A stretch of DNA of 64,000 bases from Neoarius graeffei (GCF_027579695.1 NC_083590.1:14368656-14432655); one strand, 5' to 3'. Positions 35,575 through 47,083 are shown, counted from the stretch's first letter. The notes: a model not told the origin generated them from the sequence alone. Numbers and translations: made by a program.

Positions 35575-35842
35575 TTAAAGGAATATAACATCAAACGGCA
35601 CTTTTCCTCCAAGCATGCTAATTATGCTAACAACCAGTCAGCGCAAGAACGGACGAATACAGCTCAGCGGTTGCTGAGTGAATGCGAGTATTAACACTTT
35701 CTCTTTTTAAAACTATGTTGGAGCTGTAATAAGATGGTAGTCACATGTTTACAGACATACTAATATAAAAAGTATAACTCTTAGTAATTTTGGTTGTCGT
35801 GGGTGGCTGCTGTAGTGCTGGTGTTTGTTTTTAAGTACCGTG

Positions 35843-38559
35843 TAGGGGTCAACCCATAATCGGCCTGGCCGATATTCTGCATTTTTAGGGTTATCGGTAT
35901 TGGCCATAATTTCCACCGATATGCCGATAACATGCCTTTTTGCAGCCATTTCGTTCCTAATGCGACTGTCACTGCACGTCCTTTCCTGCACTCGCCTCTC
36001 TGAGTTCAAGAACACGGTCCCGCCCACCACAACATCTGATTTGTTTGGCACAAGAGATACAGCCAATCAACACGCGTAGCTAAACGCTGGGAACTGTTTC
36101 AAGGCGGCCGTATGGGCACTCGGGCAGAAGCAGATCCCACTTCAAGGTAAGGACACGCTGCTTTTGCCGCAATAAGTCACAAACACATAAGTTGCAAAAG
36201 CACATCATCGTTATATGTTCACATTCTTCATCTACTACTCGTTAAAATTGTCCATTTGCATCTGTGTAGCCAGGCAAACTTAGCTTACGGAAGGAAGCGC
36301 TTGAATTAGCCTACAACCAACTAGTCTCGCTGAAACTACATGTAATGTTGTCCATAGTAAGCAGTCCCCAGCATAATGTAGGCTGCAGTCATTTTTAAAT
36401 CCCCGTCTGGAAACGTTGTGAATGTGTCAGTAGTTCTACTCGAACAGTAGAATGACAGCCATACAGAGAGGTGGTCAAGGGAAGACGAAATAAAACGTAG
36501 TGTTTGTGTTCTGTAGGCTAGCGCAAGCCTACTGGCTATTTGTTATGGTGATGAGTAAACTTCATGACGTGACTCGTGCTCAGAAAGCGCATTGCACTTG
36601 TATATGTTGGGTAACTTTATAAAGCGCTATTTGAACATTTAAACAAGCCAGGTGTGATATGGTGCTAGTAGGCTATGTAATACTGTAGGGAGTTTGTCAG
36701 GACGCTTGTTGTGGGCTCAGTAATTAATTGTGTCGTGGATGCGCACTTGCTTGGATAAACGCTAATGAACGAAATACATCAATTAAACTCTTAAATGTTC
36801 TTGTGCTACTTCACATTGCGCTGTAATGTACTCCACGAGTATTTATAATTCTTGCGCAAGTGATTCTCCTCGCTAGCGCTTCTGATTCGGAAAGTGATAT
36901 ACTCTTAAAGGAGCAGCCACTCCTTTTAACCAGAGCTTTTAACACTATTGGTGGGACATGGCGATTCATTTCCGCCAGTTCGTTCATGTCGGTCAGTTCA
37001 GCAAAGAAATTCGTTCGTTCACTCGTTCATTTTGATGACGTCACACCAAAGCGGCACAACAATGGCTGTCGTCCGAAGTTTAGTTCATCTTGAGTGAACG
37101 AGAGGCGGCAGAGGTGCCATCCACAATAGATTTTCATACATTACAATGTGCTTGAGAAAAAGATGGAAGAAAAACATTATCCTAGCATTATCTGAAAAAG
37201 ACTACATAAACAAAGCTCTGAAAGTTAATTAAATGTAGATGAGAATAAAGCTGTTTTTATATTTATTATATTTATTTTAGTAGAGCCATGGTCTGCCGGC
37301 TATGCAGTTGTTCTCTCAAACCCATTAAGCAAAAAAAAAAAATTGCTTATTTAACAGCAACACTCATTTCAGAGAATAAACAACTTTACAAATCATCGTA
37401 TTCAGCGAACAGTAGCCTGTGATGTCTCTCTGCTGCATTCATGATCATTCATTGTTTGGCCTGGTCATGGACATGGAAACGGTTGTTATGCACGAACATT
37501 CGATTGACGTCACGTCTAGCGAGACCTTTTCCAGCTGTTCGAGCAAGAGACCTCCTTTATTGCAGACTGTTTCATGCAGTTGTTCAAACCCATTAAGTAA
37601 CACCCATTTTGCTCATATTCAACAGCAACGCTCATTACAAAGAACAAACCACTTTATTACAAATTGCATTAACATTTAAAAAAACGAACACAGTATGCCG
37701 CGATCTCCAGAGCCACGTTCTTCATTGTTTATCACAGTCATGGAAACCGTTGCTATGCGCCCAGCCCAGTATGGCAGCAGGCAGGCTGGCTGCTGGCTGT
37801 TCGTTCGTTCGCGAACTGCTGAGCTCGTTCGCTGTGAACTGAAATGTATTGCTGAGTGAGAGCTCTAAATTGTAAACTAAAGACCTGGCATGTGTCAACG
37901 CTCTGATAATAGGGCTCAGATAGCCCTGAAAGAAGTAAAGTGGCGCTGCTCTGCACAGATCAAAATGCAAGTTGGACGCCCTTCTGCTACTGAACAGATC
38001 CTGCTGATTCGCCAACAACCGAGATTCAGCGACCGCCCTGCTGCCAGCGAGCAGAGACTGCTGATTCGCGAACGACCGAGAACGAGAGGCAGCGCGAACT
38101 AGTTCTAGTCGTTCACTTCGAAGACTCGTTCAAAAAGAACGGTTCGTTCGTGAACGACACACCACTATTTAACACTCCATTCTCACTTTCTCTATCCAGA
38201 GTGTATTTTCATTTATTTTCCACTGAAAATGGTGAGCTGTAATATAGTAGGGAGTAATTTATTTTTTATTGGTGAATATTTATTTTATTATTATTTTATT
38301 TCTCATTTTATTCTAACTAATGTTTGACTTTATTGTACAAATGCTGCTGGCATCTCCCTGCACAAAATTTCATGTTCAATTTTACAATTAAACATACATT
38401 TCATGGATATGAAGGTCTGTGTCAGTGTGTGCTATGTTTAATTTCATGTGAATTATAATGTTTACATTTATCGGTTGCACATATCGGTTATCGGCATCCC
38501 AATTCCATAATAATCGGTATCGGTATCGGCCCTGAAAAAAACATATTGGTCAATCCCTA
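35843..38559. mobile_element. 2.7-kb hAT element, non-autonomous
   Basis: Ends taggggtcaacc and the reverse of tagggattgacc; perfect 8-bp duplication gtaccgtg (35835-35842; 38560-38567). Subterminal regions repeat atcggtatcgg. It holds another hAT element (36946-38167). No transposase motif. Confidence 0.92.
36946..38167. mobile_element. 1.2-kb hAT-like element with internal duplication
   Basis: Ends tattggtggg and the reverse of tagtggtgtg; perfect 8-bp duplication tttaacac (36938-36945; 38168-38175). Terminal parts are rich in gttcgttc. An internal segment beginning caaacccattaag at 37318 recurs diverged at 37586. Confidence 0.88.
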
Positions 38560-39198
38560 GTACCGTGTGCTTTTGGGTGTCTGCTCCGCCCCTCATTTAT
38601 GTCCCTGTCTGCTATTATAGGTGTATTATGAGCAGCTGACCATGCTTCTGCTTATATCTGTTCCTGGACTTTTGCCTGTGGAGGTTATTCTGATCTATGA
38701 GTGGCCTTTTGGAATATGAAAACCTGTTTGGAACCTGTGTTTTGATTTTTTGAGGACTGGAAATATTTCAGTGAGTGACTTTGAACCTGAAAACCAGTTT
38801 GGAGTTTTTTGCTTTCTTGAGCTGTTTTGTTTGATTTTGTGGGCTGGATGGATCCAGTGCCAAACCATTGAACTGCAAACATGTTGGCATGGTGTGGTAC
38901 CCAAACTGTTGAACTGCAAACATTTTGGAATGGTGTGGTACCTCTCCTACTAATGGTGGTTGGTTGTACTGGCAAGCTGGAAGTGGATGGTTAAAAAAAA
39001 ACACTCAGGTGTAAATCTACGAGTTCAGTGAAATGTACAAAAATGATATGTACTGATATGTAATTTAGTTCAATTTAATGATATGCAATTTAGTTGTATG
39101 TATAAAATGATACAAATATACAAATACACTGGCATCCTACTCATCCTCGCAGCTCAAAGATGTAATTTAAGAATTAAGTGTGCTACTTTTCTTACTGT

Positions 39199-39202
<4 letters not shown>

Positions 39203-39234
<32 letters not shown>
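39203..39234. repeat. (GT)n microsatellite
   Basis: Uninterrupted GT dinucleotide run of about 16 units inside the outer hAT element. Confidence 0.95.
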
Positions 39235-39239
<5 letters not shown>

Positions 39240-40232
39240 TTTCTGGATGGATCCAGTGCCAATCAATTGAACTGCAAACATTTTTCTGCTCTGCCTTTGT
39301 TGACTGAGAATTAAAATAAATGTCAATCTGATCTGCATTTGGGTCTCTGTCAGTGAAGGCCTTACAATAACACTAAAGCTTTTCCAGTTTATGTTCGATA
39401 TGTATGAATTTGGTGCTGGCCCGGCCCGCCTGGCAAATTTCAAAAGTCAATGTGGCCCCTGAACCAAAAAGTTTGCCCACCCCTGAACTAGATGGTGGTT
39501 GCAGCACCAGATTGATTTTCTTTGTGAGAGCTTTTGGCAATAGATACTGGTGAAATATGAACTGATAAATTCCGGGGTTGTATTCTGTGTATTTAATGAA
39601 CTAGGTCATTTTGAAATTACTGAAATTAGACCAGAATGTACCCCCTAAATCCTCGCCAGGTATTTTAAATGCATTTTTCTCAGGTTCTGGGCTACACAGA
39701 GGTTTGAAATTTGGCAAATTAACTCTCTATATGTTGTTAATCTGGAAGGAACATATAGAGCCTTCCATCTAGAAAATCCTGCCCATCGGTACTTCCTAAA
39801 ATGCCATAACTTAAGAAAAAAGCATTCATGAGTGGGGTTTAGGGCCCTAAAATACTAGAAAACAAATGTATTCATCTCCTATCACTACCTGGTCTTATTA
39901 TAAACCAGATTGCCTGGTCACTTGTATAATGGGAGCTCTCAAGATAGAATATTTCCAGAAATATAGCAGATTCAATTACATACCCCACAAAAATAATCAT
40001 ATCTTTAAGATCCTGAATGGAAATGAAGCACAGGTCTGCAACTTGGTAGTTTCATTAATTCAATCACTACAAACATGAAGTGTCATCTTGTTATTTGTGT
40101 ATCATCCATTTTTAATGCCCTCGAATTTGTTGTTTTTGCTGTTACATGTATTCTATACAGTTCACAAATAACTATATACTTGACCAGGAAAAAGTCATTT
40201 AAGATCACAGATGCAGTACTCGCCTATTCATA

Positions 40233-42181
40233 CAGGGTTCGCCATTAGCACTTGCCCGATGGCCCGGCGGTGTTTTTTACGTCTTTCGGGCCACTAAATT
40301 TGGCCAAACAGTGGCCCAGGCGGGCCAGTACGTTTTCGATACAAATTAAATTTTATTACTAATATTTTACCCAGAATTGTGAAGAAATTGTTCGTAAAAT
40401 GCACCTTTTCGATACGAGGCCAGCCATCTTTGTTTTCATCCCGCTCCGCTCCGCGGCAGGAGTGTGTCGTCTTCGTGCAACTTCGGAGATGTTCGGCGCT
40501 GTTCGGAAGCGTCATTTTGGTGGGAAAATCGCATCTTGTCGACGAAGACGGTTGCGGCAAGGAGACCATCAGAACGGTGAAATTCAAATAGAAATATGTT
40601 CAAACTCCACGCTCCCCAACCTGGCCAAAGGCCAGGTCAACAGTTTAAATGCGATCTAGCATAAATTAACTATCGGGTGTTAACCAACGGCTTCATTTAG
40701 AACTCGGCAGCCAATCAGAGCGCGCGACGTCACGCTCGGTTTACAACTCGCCGAATCGTAAAACAGCATTTCACCGCACGCGCTTTAGCTTCAGATGGTG
40801 TAAAATCGTTCAGACTTTGTATATTAATATCAAAATTTCAGGATACACTGCCAAGAAATATGGCTACACGTGTATCAACTTTTAGTGATTAAAGAATGAA
40901 GTATAAATGTTGGTTGCTATGACTGAAATAGAAGAACAGATAAAATAATGTGGTAAATTAGATCTGATCCCATATATTATATTATTCAAATATCCAAAGA
41001 TGATGAAATCTATCAAAATAGCCAAACTAGGTCTACATTAGTTCATTACAACAAAAATAACTATTCTGACCCTCTCTGGCACAACCAGACCATGCTAAAT
41101 CCAGTATACCCCCAGTTGCTAGGCTATCTACTGTTGCCATGGCAATGGTTTATGCAAATGAGCTGAATTTGCAAAAATTTACTAGTTCCCCCAAGGACAT
41201 ATCCTGAAAATCTGGTGTTTATATCTTGTCTTATTTAAAAAATACAACATTTCACCCCTTGTTGACTCACCTGAGCATACCTGTTAATGAGCTAATTAAC
41301 AGGTAATTAGGGTTATAAATCACCCCCGAGCAGGTAAGGCTTTGCAAAAATCTCACTAGATTATTCCCCAAAGTCCACCCTTTCAGGAAATATATGGTTT
41401 GTCAATGATTCTCATGATATTTTATTAATTAAGAAATAAAACTTCTTCATGGGCAATAAAAATGCCCATTTAAATCCAGCATGATAAGGGTTAGTATGCC
41501 ACCCTCACCTTTCATCCAGACTTGGGACTGGCCTGTGTGTGTCTTGTGGCTATTAGGTGTATATAAAAAGTTAATTGTACCTCTATTTCTATAAGAATAT
41601 CTACAGTGGTGAGAATTCAATATCTACAAAGTTGAAACCATGACAAAAAAGGAAAATATGTCGACATCACACAGGGTGGGTTACAGGCAAAGCTTATTCT
41701 ATAAACAAGTTATTTGCATGGTGAGGCAAAACCTAGCTTATTCTAAAACTTATACAAACAATTGTTAATGTAAAACAGTAATCAACAGCATGTGTTAAAC
41801 GAACAGAGAACAAGAACAAAGGAAATTTTTAAATGTAACTAAGAAATTGATAGAATGAAATGCAAACAATAAAATATCAATGTGAACAAACAAAGATATA
41901 ATTATGTTAGCAAAATCTGAATAATCTTATTTTCATTAATTTCACCTTAAAATGCACCAAAATGCATGAATATGAATTGAAAAATCAAAGTTTTCCGGGG
42001 GAGGGCCCCCAGATCCCCCTCTTTGTGCAAGCACCTGTGGTGTTTGCAGCGGCTGCCTGTGGCAGCCGTGGTTCGGGTACCGTGCGCATTCGGGCCACCA
42101 CATTTTCCATTTGGGCCAGTAACTTTTCAATTCCTCTGACCCAATGGGCCACCAGTGGTAAATGCTTAATGTCTAGGCCTG
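40233..42181. mobile_element. DNA transposon with 5-bp target duplication, copy B
   Basis: Sister of the element at 23785-26373, with the same ends (cagggttcgccattag here) and nearly the same interior. Flanked by TCATA (40228-40232; 42182-42186). It lacks the 643-bp insertion of copy A and so preserves the uninterrupted sequence. It sits in the loop of the surrounding inverted repeat. Confidence 0.9.
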
Positions 42182-42805
42182 TCATATGTTTGTCATGACT
42201 GATATTGGTTGTATTGTCTGTTTACAGCTGCATTTCTGAAAGAGACTTATCAGTATTTATAATTTTCCATAGATCATGTATACACCAGTATTATAAATTA
42301 TATACATGCATTTTAAATCACTTTTTATTTGATGATATTTCCTGTCTGTTTTCATCTATACACACAACAAATTCAAGGGCATAAAAATGGATGATTTGGG
42401 ATTGAAAAAAAGAGAATGATGCACAAATAACAAGACGATGACACTTCAGGTTTGTCATGATTGAATTAATGAAACTACCAAGTTGCAGACCTGTGCTACC
42501 TGTGCTTCATTTCCATTCAGGATCTTAACGATAGGATACTTTTGTGGGGTATGTAATGGAATCTGCTATATTTCTGGAAATATTCTATCTTGAGAGCTCC
42601 CATTATATAAGTGACCAGGCAATCTGGTTCATAATAAGACCAGGTAGTGATAGGAGATGAATACATTTGTTTTCTAGAATTTTAGGGCCCTAAACCCCAC
42701 TCACTCATGCGTTTTTCTTAATTTTTAGCATTTTTAGGAAGTACCTATGGCCAGGATTTTATAGATAGACGGCTCTGTGTTTACCTACCAAATTACCAAC
42801 ATGTA

Positions 42806-43065
42806 CACTGCAAAAAATGATATCTTAGCAAGTGAAAATATCTTGAAAATAGTTGAAACGATCTAGCATTTCTTATTAGAAGAAAACAAGACACCAGTTT
42901 TGAGATTATTAAACCTAGTTTTAGATTGCAACCGACTTATTCTAAGATGTCTTACCAAGTGTAATTATCTTACTGCACTGGCAGATTATTTCACTTAATT
43001 ATAGTCTAAATGTTCTCAAATTTATTATGTTTTTCCTTATATTAGGATGGCTAGTTTTTGCAGTG
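42806..43065. mobile_element. 260-bp TA-flanked MITE
   Basis: Ends cactgcaaaaa and tttttgcagtg, flanked by TA (42804-42805; 43066-43067). The opposite arm of the surrounding inverted repeat (39728-39740, actctctatatgttg) is the empty site with a single TA. Confidence 0.92.
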
Positions 43066-43421
43066 TAGGGAGCTAATTTACCAAATTTCAAACCTCTCTG
43101 TCGCCTAGAAGCTGAGAAAAATGCATGTAAAATCCCAAAAATCCCTGGTGAGGATTTAGGGGGTACATTCTAGTCTAATTTAGTAATTTTTCAAAATGGC
43201 ATAAATAAAAAAAAAAAAGAAATCTGGGTCTAGAAAACTGAAATTTTTAAAACTAATTTAGATTTACATATATTTTCATCAGTAAATTCCACCATTAAAA
43301 TAAAAATTTTGCTGCAACCAATTTTCAAAATATTGGGTCTTTTTGGCCTGGACTTGCCCTGTATACACCTATTAACTGCTGCTTTAGTGAGTTATTGTGA
43401 CTCTCAGAGAGATGATCTTAC

Positions 43422-43610
43422 CTCAGTGTCTCCACTTTACAGTGAGGATTCTCCAGTACAGCACAGAGACGCTTCACTCCTGAGTCTTCTAGTTTATTCC
43501 AAGACAGATCCAGTGTCTTCACAGTCAGATGCAGTTTTCTCAGACTGGAGGTTTCTGAGTTGAGCACTGAGACCAGAGCTTCAGCGCTTCCCCATTTAAT
43601 TGTCTCACAA
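43422..43610 (-). CDS. NLR first leucine-rich repeat exon
   Basis: 189-bp exon (1 + 62 codons + 2), the first LRR exon after NACHT. It begins [17 protein letters not shown] and carries [24 protein letters not shown] and [14 protein letters not shown]. Acceptor tatcag and donor gtaaga are canonical. Its phase fits the end of the NACHT exon (15 kb upstream in transcript order) and the start of the 33252 exon. A possible alternative acceptor lies a few bases upstream (ccttcag). Confidence 0.85.
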
Positions 43611-43672
43611 CTGATACTGAAGGAAATAAAATAATACATAATAAACTCACACAAATGATCAAACAGGTCAGG

Positions 43673-44248
43673 GCTTTCCAATAAGGCTCATACTAGCCAG
43701 CCATGACAAATAAGTAGCCAGCTGGGGGGGGGGTAGTAAACACAAAATAAACTCCTGTGCACGCAGTTCCCAGGATTAAATGTATTTTCCACAGACCATT
43801 TATTTATTCACTTTACTCAAATACAAAGTAAAATGGCAGTAAATCATCTTTATTTTCTTGCGTTCAACTGACAAACTGAGGTTGCAGATAATTATAACCT
43901 GTTGAATAACAGTCAGAGCGACAAAAATATAACCTAAAGTGTACAAATAAAAATACTCTGAAATAAAAGTTAAATATCATTCAACAAAAGTCCAGAATGC
44001 TACCAGCACTTCAGAATACATTTAAATAGTTTTATCCCCATTTCCCTCTTAATCATCTTCACTATCACTATCTTCCCATTCAGGATCAGAGTCCATGCCC
44101 AGCTCAAAAAGGGCCCTACTGAGATTCTCCCTGGTGCTTGCCGTACCTCCTCCCTCAACCTGGACATTTTTGTCCATTAAGCCTTCCTCTTCATCTTCTT
44201 TCTCCTCAGTGAGGTTGACTTGGATTCCGGTGCTGATGAGTGTTGGCA
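43673..44248 (-). mobile_element. 3' terminal part of an unidentified DNA transposon
   Basis: Starts cagggctttccaataagg, the same kind of terminus as at 27758, and shares 43738-43855 with that copy in inverse orientation. Reading on the minus strand, a gene ends at 44049 and this terminus follows about 375 bp later, so the gene appears to belong to the transposon. Its partner terminus on the right was not found. A poly-G run lies at 43723. Confidence 0.55.
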
Positions 44249-44255
44249 TGCTGAC
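44049..44255 (-). CDS. Last exon of an unidentified gene, acidic C-terminus
   Basis: Open frame from an acceptor at about 44256 (ccatagag) to the stop TAA at 44049. It begins VSMPTLISTGIQVNL and becomes strongly acidic (TEEKEDEEEG; DSDPEWEDSDSEDD). Phase 0 entry matches the phase 0 exit of the 93-bp exon at 44953-45045. The family is not recognised; an acidic tail close to a transposon terminus suggests the end of a transposase or accessory protein. The exon begins only a few bases from the end of the inverted repeat. Confidence 0.45.
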   Translation of the reverse strand, partial: VSMPTLISTGIQVNLTEEKEDEEEGLMDKNVQVEGGGTASTRENLSRALFELGMDSDPEWEDSDSEDD

Positions 44256-44288
44256 CTCTATGGGGTGCCAAGTGTCACCGGGCCCATT

Positions 44289-44690
44289 TCGTGGACGAAA
44301 TGCATTTCATCCATCACAGAATGCATTTCGTGATGGACGGAATGCATTTCGTGATGGACGAAATGCCTTTCGTGATGGACGAAATGCTTTTCGTGATGGA
44401 CGAAATGCTTTTCGTGATGGACGAAATGCATTCTGTGATGGACGAAATGCATTTCGTCCATCACGAAATGCATTTCGTCCACAGAATGCAGTATGGTAGA
44501 TCATGAAATGAATTTCGTCAATCACAGAATGCATTTCGTCGGACAAAATGCATTTCGTCCATCACAAAATGCATTTCGTCGGACGGAATGCATTTCGTCC
44601 ACGGAATGCAGTATGGTAGATCACGAAATGAATTTTGTCAATCACAGAATGCCTTTCGTACATCACGAAATGCATTCCGTCCACGCAAGA
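44289..44690. repeat. Minisatellite array in the left arm
   Basis: About 400 bp of units around the core gaaatgcatttc, in mixed orientation and spacing. Early units are 21 bp in the order cgtgatggacgaaatgc; later ones (44450-44680) are separated by atcacagaatgcatttcg and by a 30-bp linker (cagtatggtagatcaygaaatg) that occurs twice. It is less regular than the right array. Confidence 0.9.
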
Positions 44691-44952
44691 CCTTTGACTG
44701 TGCCATTTTTCCAAATTATCTTTTATGACCTGTTTGCACATTTTGCATGACCAGTAGGCTACACAAGGTGGCAGTGTTGTACAAGGTTTATACATGTCTA
44801 TGGGCCTACCCCATCCCCATTTATGTGGCTCGGGCACACGCGTTGCACTCTGGGATATGGCCGCCACGTGGCCAGTGCACCGAACGTAAACAAACCATTC
44901 ATTGAGCAGAGGACAAGAATGTTTTGAGACAGTAGACCACAGTCTGGCTTAC

Positions 44953-45045
44953 CTTTGACCTGATGATGGTGTGGTTTGTGGGTTTAATGACCTGCATCTC
45001 CTGAACAAATCCATATCGGTCCTTGGCCTCCTTCTTCAGCGTGTC
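44953..45045 (-). CDS. 93-bp exon-like segment in the palindrome spacer
   Basis: Minus strand: acceptor ttaccag, then 31 open codons in phase 0 (DTLKKEAKDRYGFVQEMQ, then IKPTNHTIIRSK), then donor gtaagc. The other two frames contain stops. Codons look protein-like and not repetitive. The following exon (44255-44049) joins in phase as IRSKVSMPTLI. I do not recognise the family. It could be part of a transposon gene or a captured host exon. Confidence 0.5.
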
Positions 45046-45375
45046 CTGGTAAATCCCACATCCTTTCATTGATTTTTACATAACTTGTCTTTATTTCTTT
45101 CTCTCTCGAACTCTGATTCTTGTCCTCTGCGCCTGTGTCTTTTACTATGCTCAATGAATGGTTTGTTTACGTTCGGTGCACTGGCCACGTGGCGGCCATA
45201 TCCCAGAGTGCAACGCATGTGCCCGAGCCACATAAATGGGGATGGGGTAGGCCCATAGACATGTATAAACCTTGTACAACACTGCCACCTTGTGTAGCCT
45301 ACTGGTCACGCAAAATGTGCAAACAGGTCATAAAAGATAATTTGGAAAAATGGCACAATCAAAGGTCTTGTGTGG

Positions 45376-47027
45376 ACGAAATGCATTCCGTGATGGAGGA
45401 AATGCATTCCGTGATGGAGGAAATGCCTTCCGTGATGGACGAAATGCCTTCCGTGATGGACGAAATGCCTTCCGTGATGGACGAAATGCCTTCCGTGATG
45501 GACGAAATGCCTTCCGTGATGGACGAAATGCATTCCGTGATGGACGAAATGCATTCCGTGATGGACGAAATGCATTCCGTGATGGACGAAATGCATTCCG
45601 TGATGGACGAAATGCATTCCGTGATGGACGAAATGCATTCCGTGATGGACGAAATGCATTCCGTGATGGACGAAATGCATTCCGTGATGGACGAAATGCA
45701 TTCCGTGATGACGAAATGCATTCCGTGATGGACGAAATGCATTTCTTGATGACGAAATGCATTCCGTGATGGACGAAATGCATTCCGTGATGGACGAAAT
45801 GCATTCCGTGATGGACGAAATGCATTCCGTGATGGACGAAATGCATTCCGTGATGGACGAAATGCATTCCGTGATGGACGAAATGCATTCCGTGATGGAG
45901 AAATGCATTCCGTGATGGACGAAATGCATTCCGTGATGGACGAAATGCATTCCGTGATGGACGAAATGCATTCCGTGATGGACGAAATGCATTTCTTGAT
46001 GGACGAAATGCATTTCTTGATGACGAAATGCATTTCTTGATGACGAAATGCATTCCGTGATGGACGAAATGCATTTCTTGATGGCGAAATGCATTCCGTG
46101 ATGGACGAAATGCATTCCGTGATGGACGAAATGCATTTCTTGATGACGAAATGCATTCCATGATGGACGAAATGCATTTCTTGATGACGAAATGCATTCC
46201 GTGATGGACGAAATGCATTCCGTGATGACAAAATGCATTTCTTGATGACGAAATGCATTCCGTGATGGACGAAATGCATTCCGTGATGACAAAATGCATT
46301 TCTTGATGACGAAATGCATTCCGTGATGGACGAAATGCATTTCTTGATGACGAAATGCATTCCGTGATGGACAAAATGCATTCCGTGATGGACGAAATGC
46401 ATTTCTTGATGACGAAATGCATTCCGTGATGGACGAAATGCATTCCGTGATGGACGAAATGCCTTTCTTGATGACGAAATGCTTTTCTTGATGACGAAAT
46501 GCATTCCGTGATGGACGAAATGCATTCCGTGATGGACGAGATGCATTCCGTGATGGACGAAATGCATTCCGTGATGGACGAAATGCATTCCGTGATGGAC
46601 GAAATGCATTCCTTGATGACGAAATGCATTCCTTGATGACGAAATGCATTCCGTGATGGACGAAATACATTCCTTGATGACGAAATGTATTCCGTGATGG
46701 ATGAAATGCATTCCTTGATGACGAAATGCATTCCGTGATGGACAAAATGCATTTCTTGATGACGAAATGCATTCCGTGATGGACGAAATGCATTCCGTGA
46801 TGACGAAATGCATTCCGTGATGGACGAAATGCATTCCGTGATGGACGAAATGCATTCCGTGATGGACGAAATGCATTCCGTGATGGACGAAATGCATTCC
46901 GTGATGGACGAAATGCATTCCGTGATGGACGAAATGCATTCCGTGATGGACGAAATGCATTCTGTGATGGACGAAATGCATTTTGTGATGACGAAATGCA
47001 TTCTGTGATGGACGAAATGCATTTCAT
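45376..47027. repeat. Long minisatellite array in the right arm, 20-21 bp unit
   Basis: About 1.65 kb, roughly 80 tandem units. The main unit is gatggacgaaatgcattccg plus t (21 bp). A 20-bp variant lacks one g and ends ttctt. The two alternate in the middle (45990-46790), while both outer parts are nearly pure 21-bp units. The core acgaaatgcattycgt is self-complementary, or nearly so. Because 21 is divisible by three and the unit lacks stops in five of six frames, very long meaningless open frames cover it. Confidence 0.95.
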
Positions 47028-47083
47028 CCATGAAATGGGCCTGGTGACACTTGGCACCCCATAGACCTCAGCATAATCTTTAC

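Larger units (their letters stand above)
34217..35640 (+). pseudogene. hAT transposase N-terminus, split by a Kolobok-like insertion
   Basis: Starting at the ATG at 34217, the frame gives a lysine-rich start and the block ECRVFNKEWTTKYFF, then the BED-finger Cys pair CLIC. At 34349 it is interrupted by the 34353-35574 element. The same frame resumes at 35575 with the KEYNIKRHF continuation of the finger. The rest of the transposase is gone beyond about 35640. The best match by motif is the Charlie-like family that also gave rise to GTF2IRD2. The fragment at 10349 is a relative. Confidence 0.82.
33945..39485 (+). mobile_element. hAT element (Charlie/GTF2IRD2-like) with nested insertions
   Basis: Ends cagaggcgggcaaact and the reverse of caggggtgggcaaact; perfect 8-bp duplication aactagat (33937-33944; 39486-39493). 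Three insertions account for much of its length: 34353-35574, 35843-38559 and, inside that, 36946-38167. Confidence 0.93.
33916..43350. mobile_element. Inverted-repeat (foldback-like) element split by hAT insertions
   Basis: About 650 bp at 39494-40137 is repeated in reverse complement at 42366-43320 (allowing for a MITE in the right arm). The outer part of the left arm (33916-33944) is separated by the hAT at 33945-39485. Matching landmarks: ggttgcagcac at 39497 with gctgcaacc at 43312; ggagctctcaagatagaata at 39931 with its reverse at 42580; tttagggccctaaa near 39840 and 42685. The loop holds the 5-bp-duplication transposon copy B. Outer boundaries are approximate and no target duplication was found. 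Confidence 0.72.
44259..47063. repeat. Large inverted repeat carrying palindromic minisatellite arrays
   Basis: The outer ends tatggggtgccaagtgtcac (44259) and gtgacacttggcacccca (47043-47060) are inverted copies. The inner arms 44690-44925 and 45112-45370 are close reverse complements, sharing caatgaatggtttgtttacg and its inverse. Each arm carries an array of the same short unit. The spacer is about 190 bp. Flanking gacctc at 44253-44258 and 47064-47069 could be a 6-bp target duplication. However, a further atgctga outside is also inverted, so the exact boundary is ambiguous. Confidence 0.85.

Noticed and set aside
44289..47027. CRISPR-like array
   Set aside because: There are no unique spacers between repeats and the repeats abut directly; the genomic setting is a vertebrate. 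This is a minisatellite.
44253..47069. Firm claim of a 6-bp target duplication gacctc
   Set aside because: The hexamer is nearly self-complementary, and inverted similarity continues outside it, so duplication and inverted-repeat extension cannot be told apart from this one copy.
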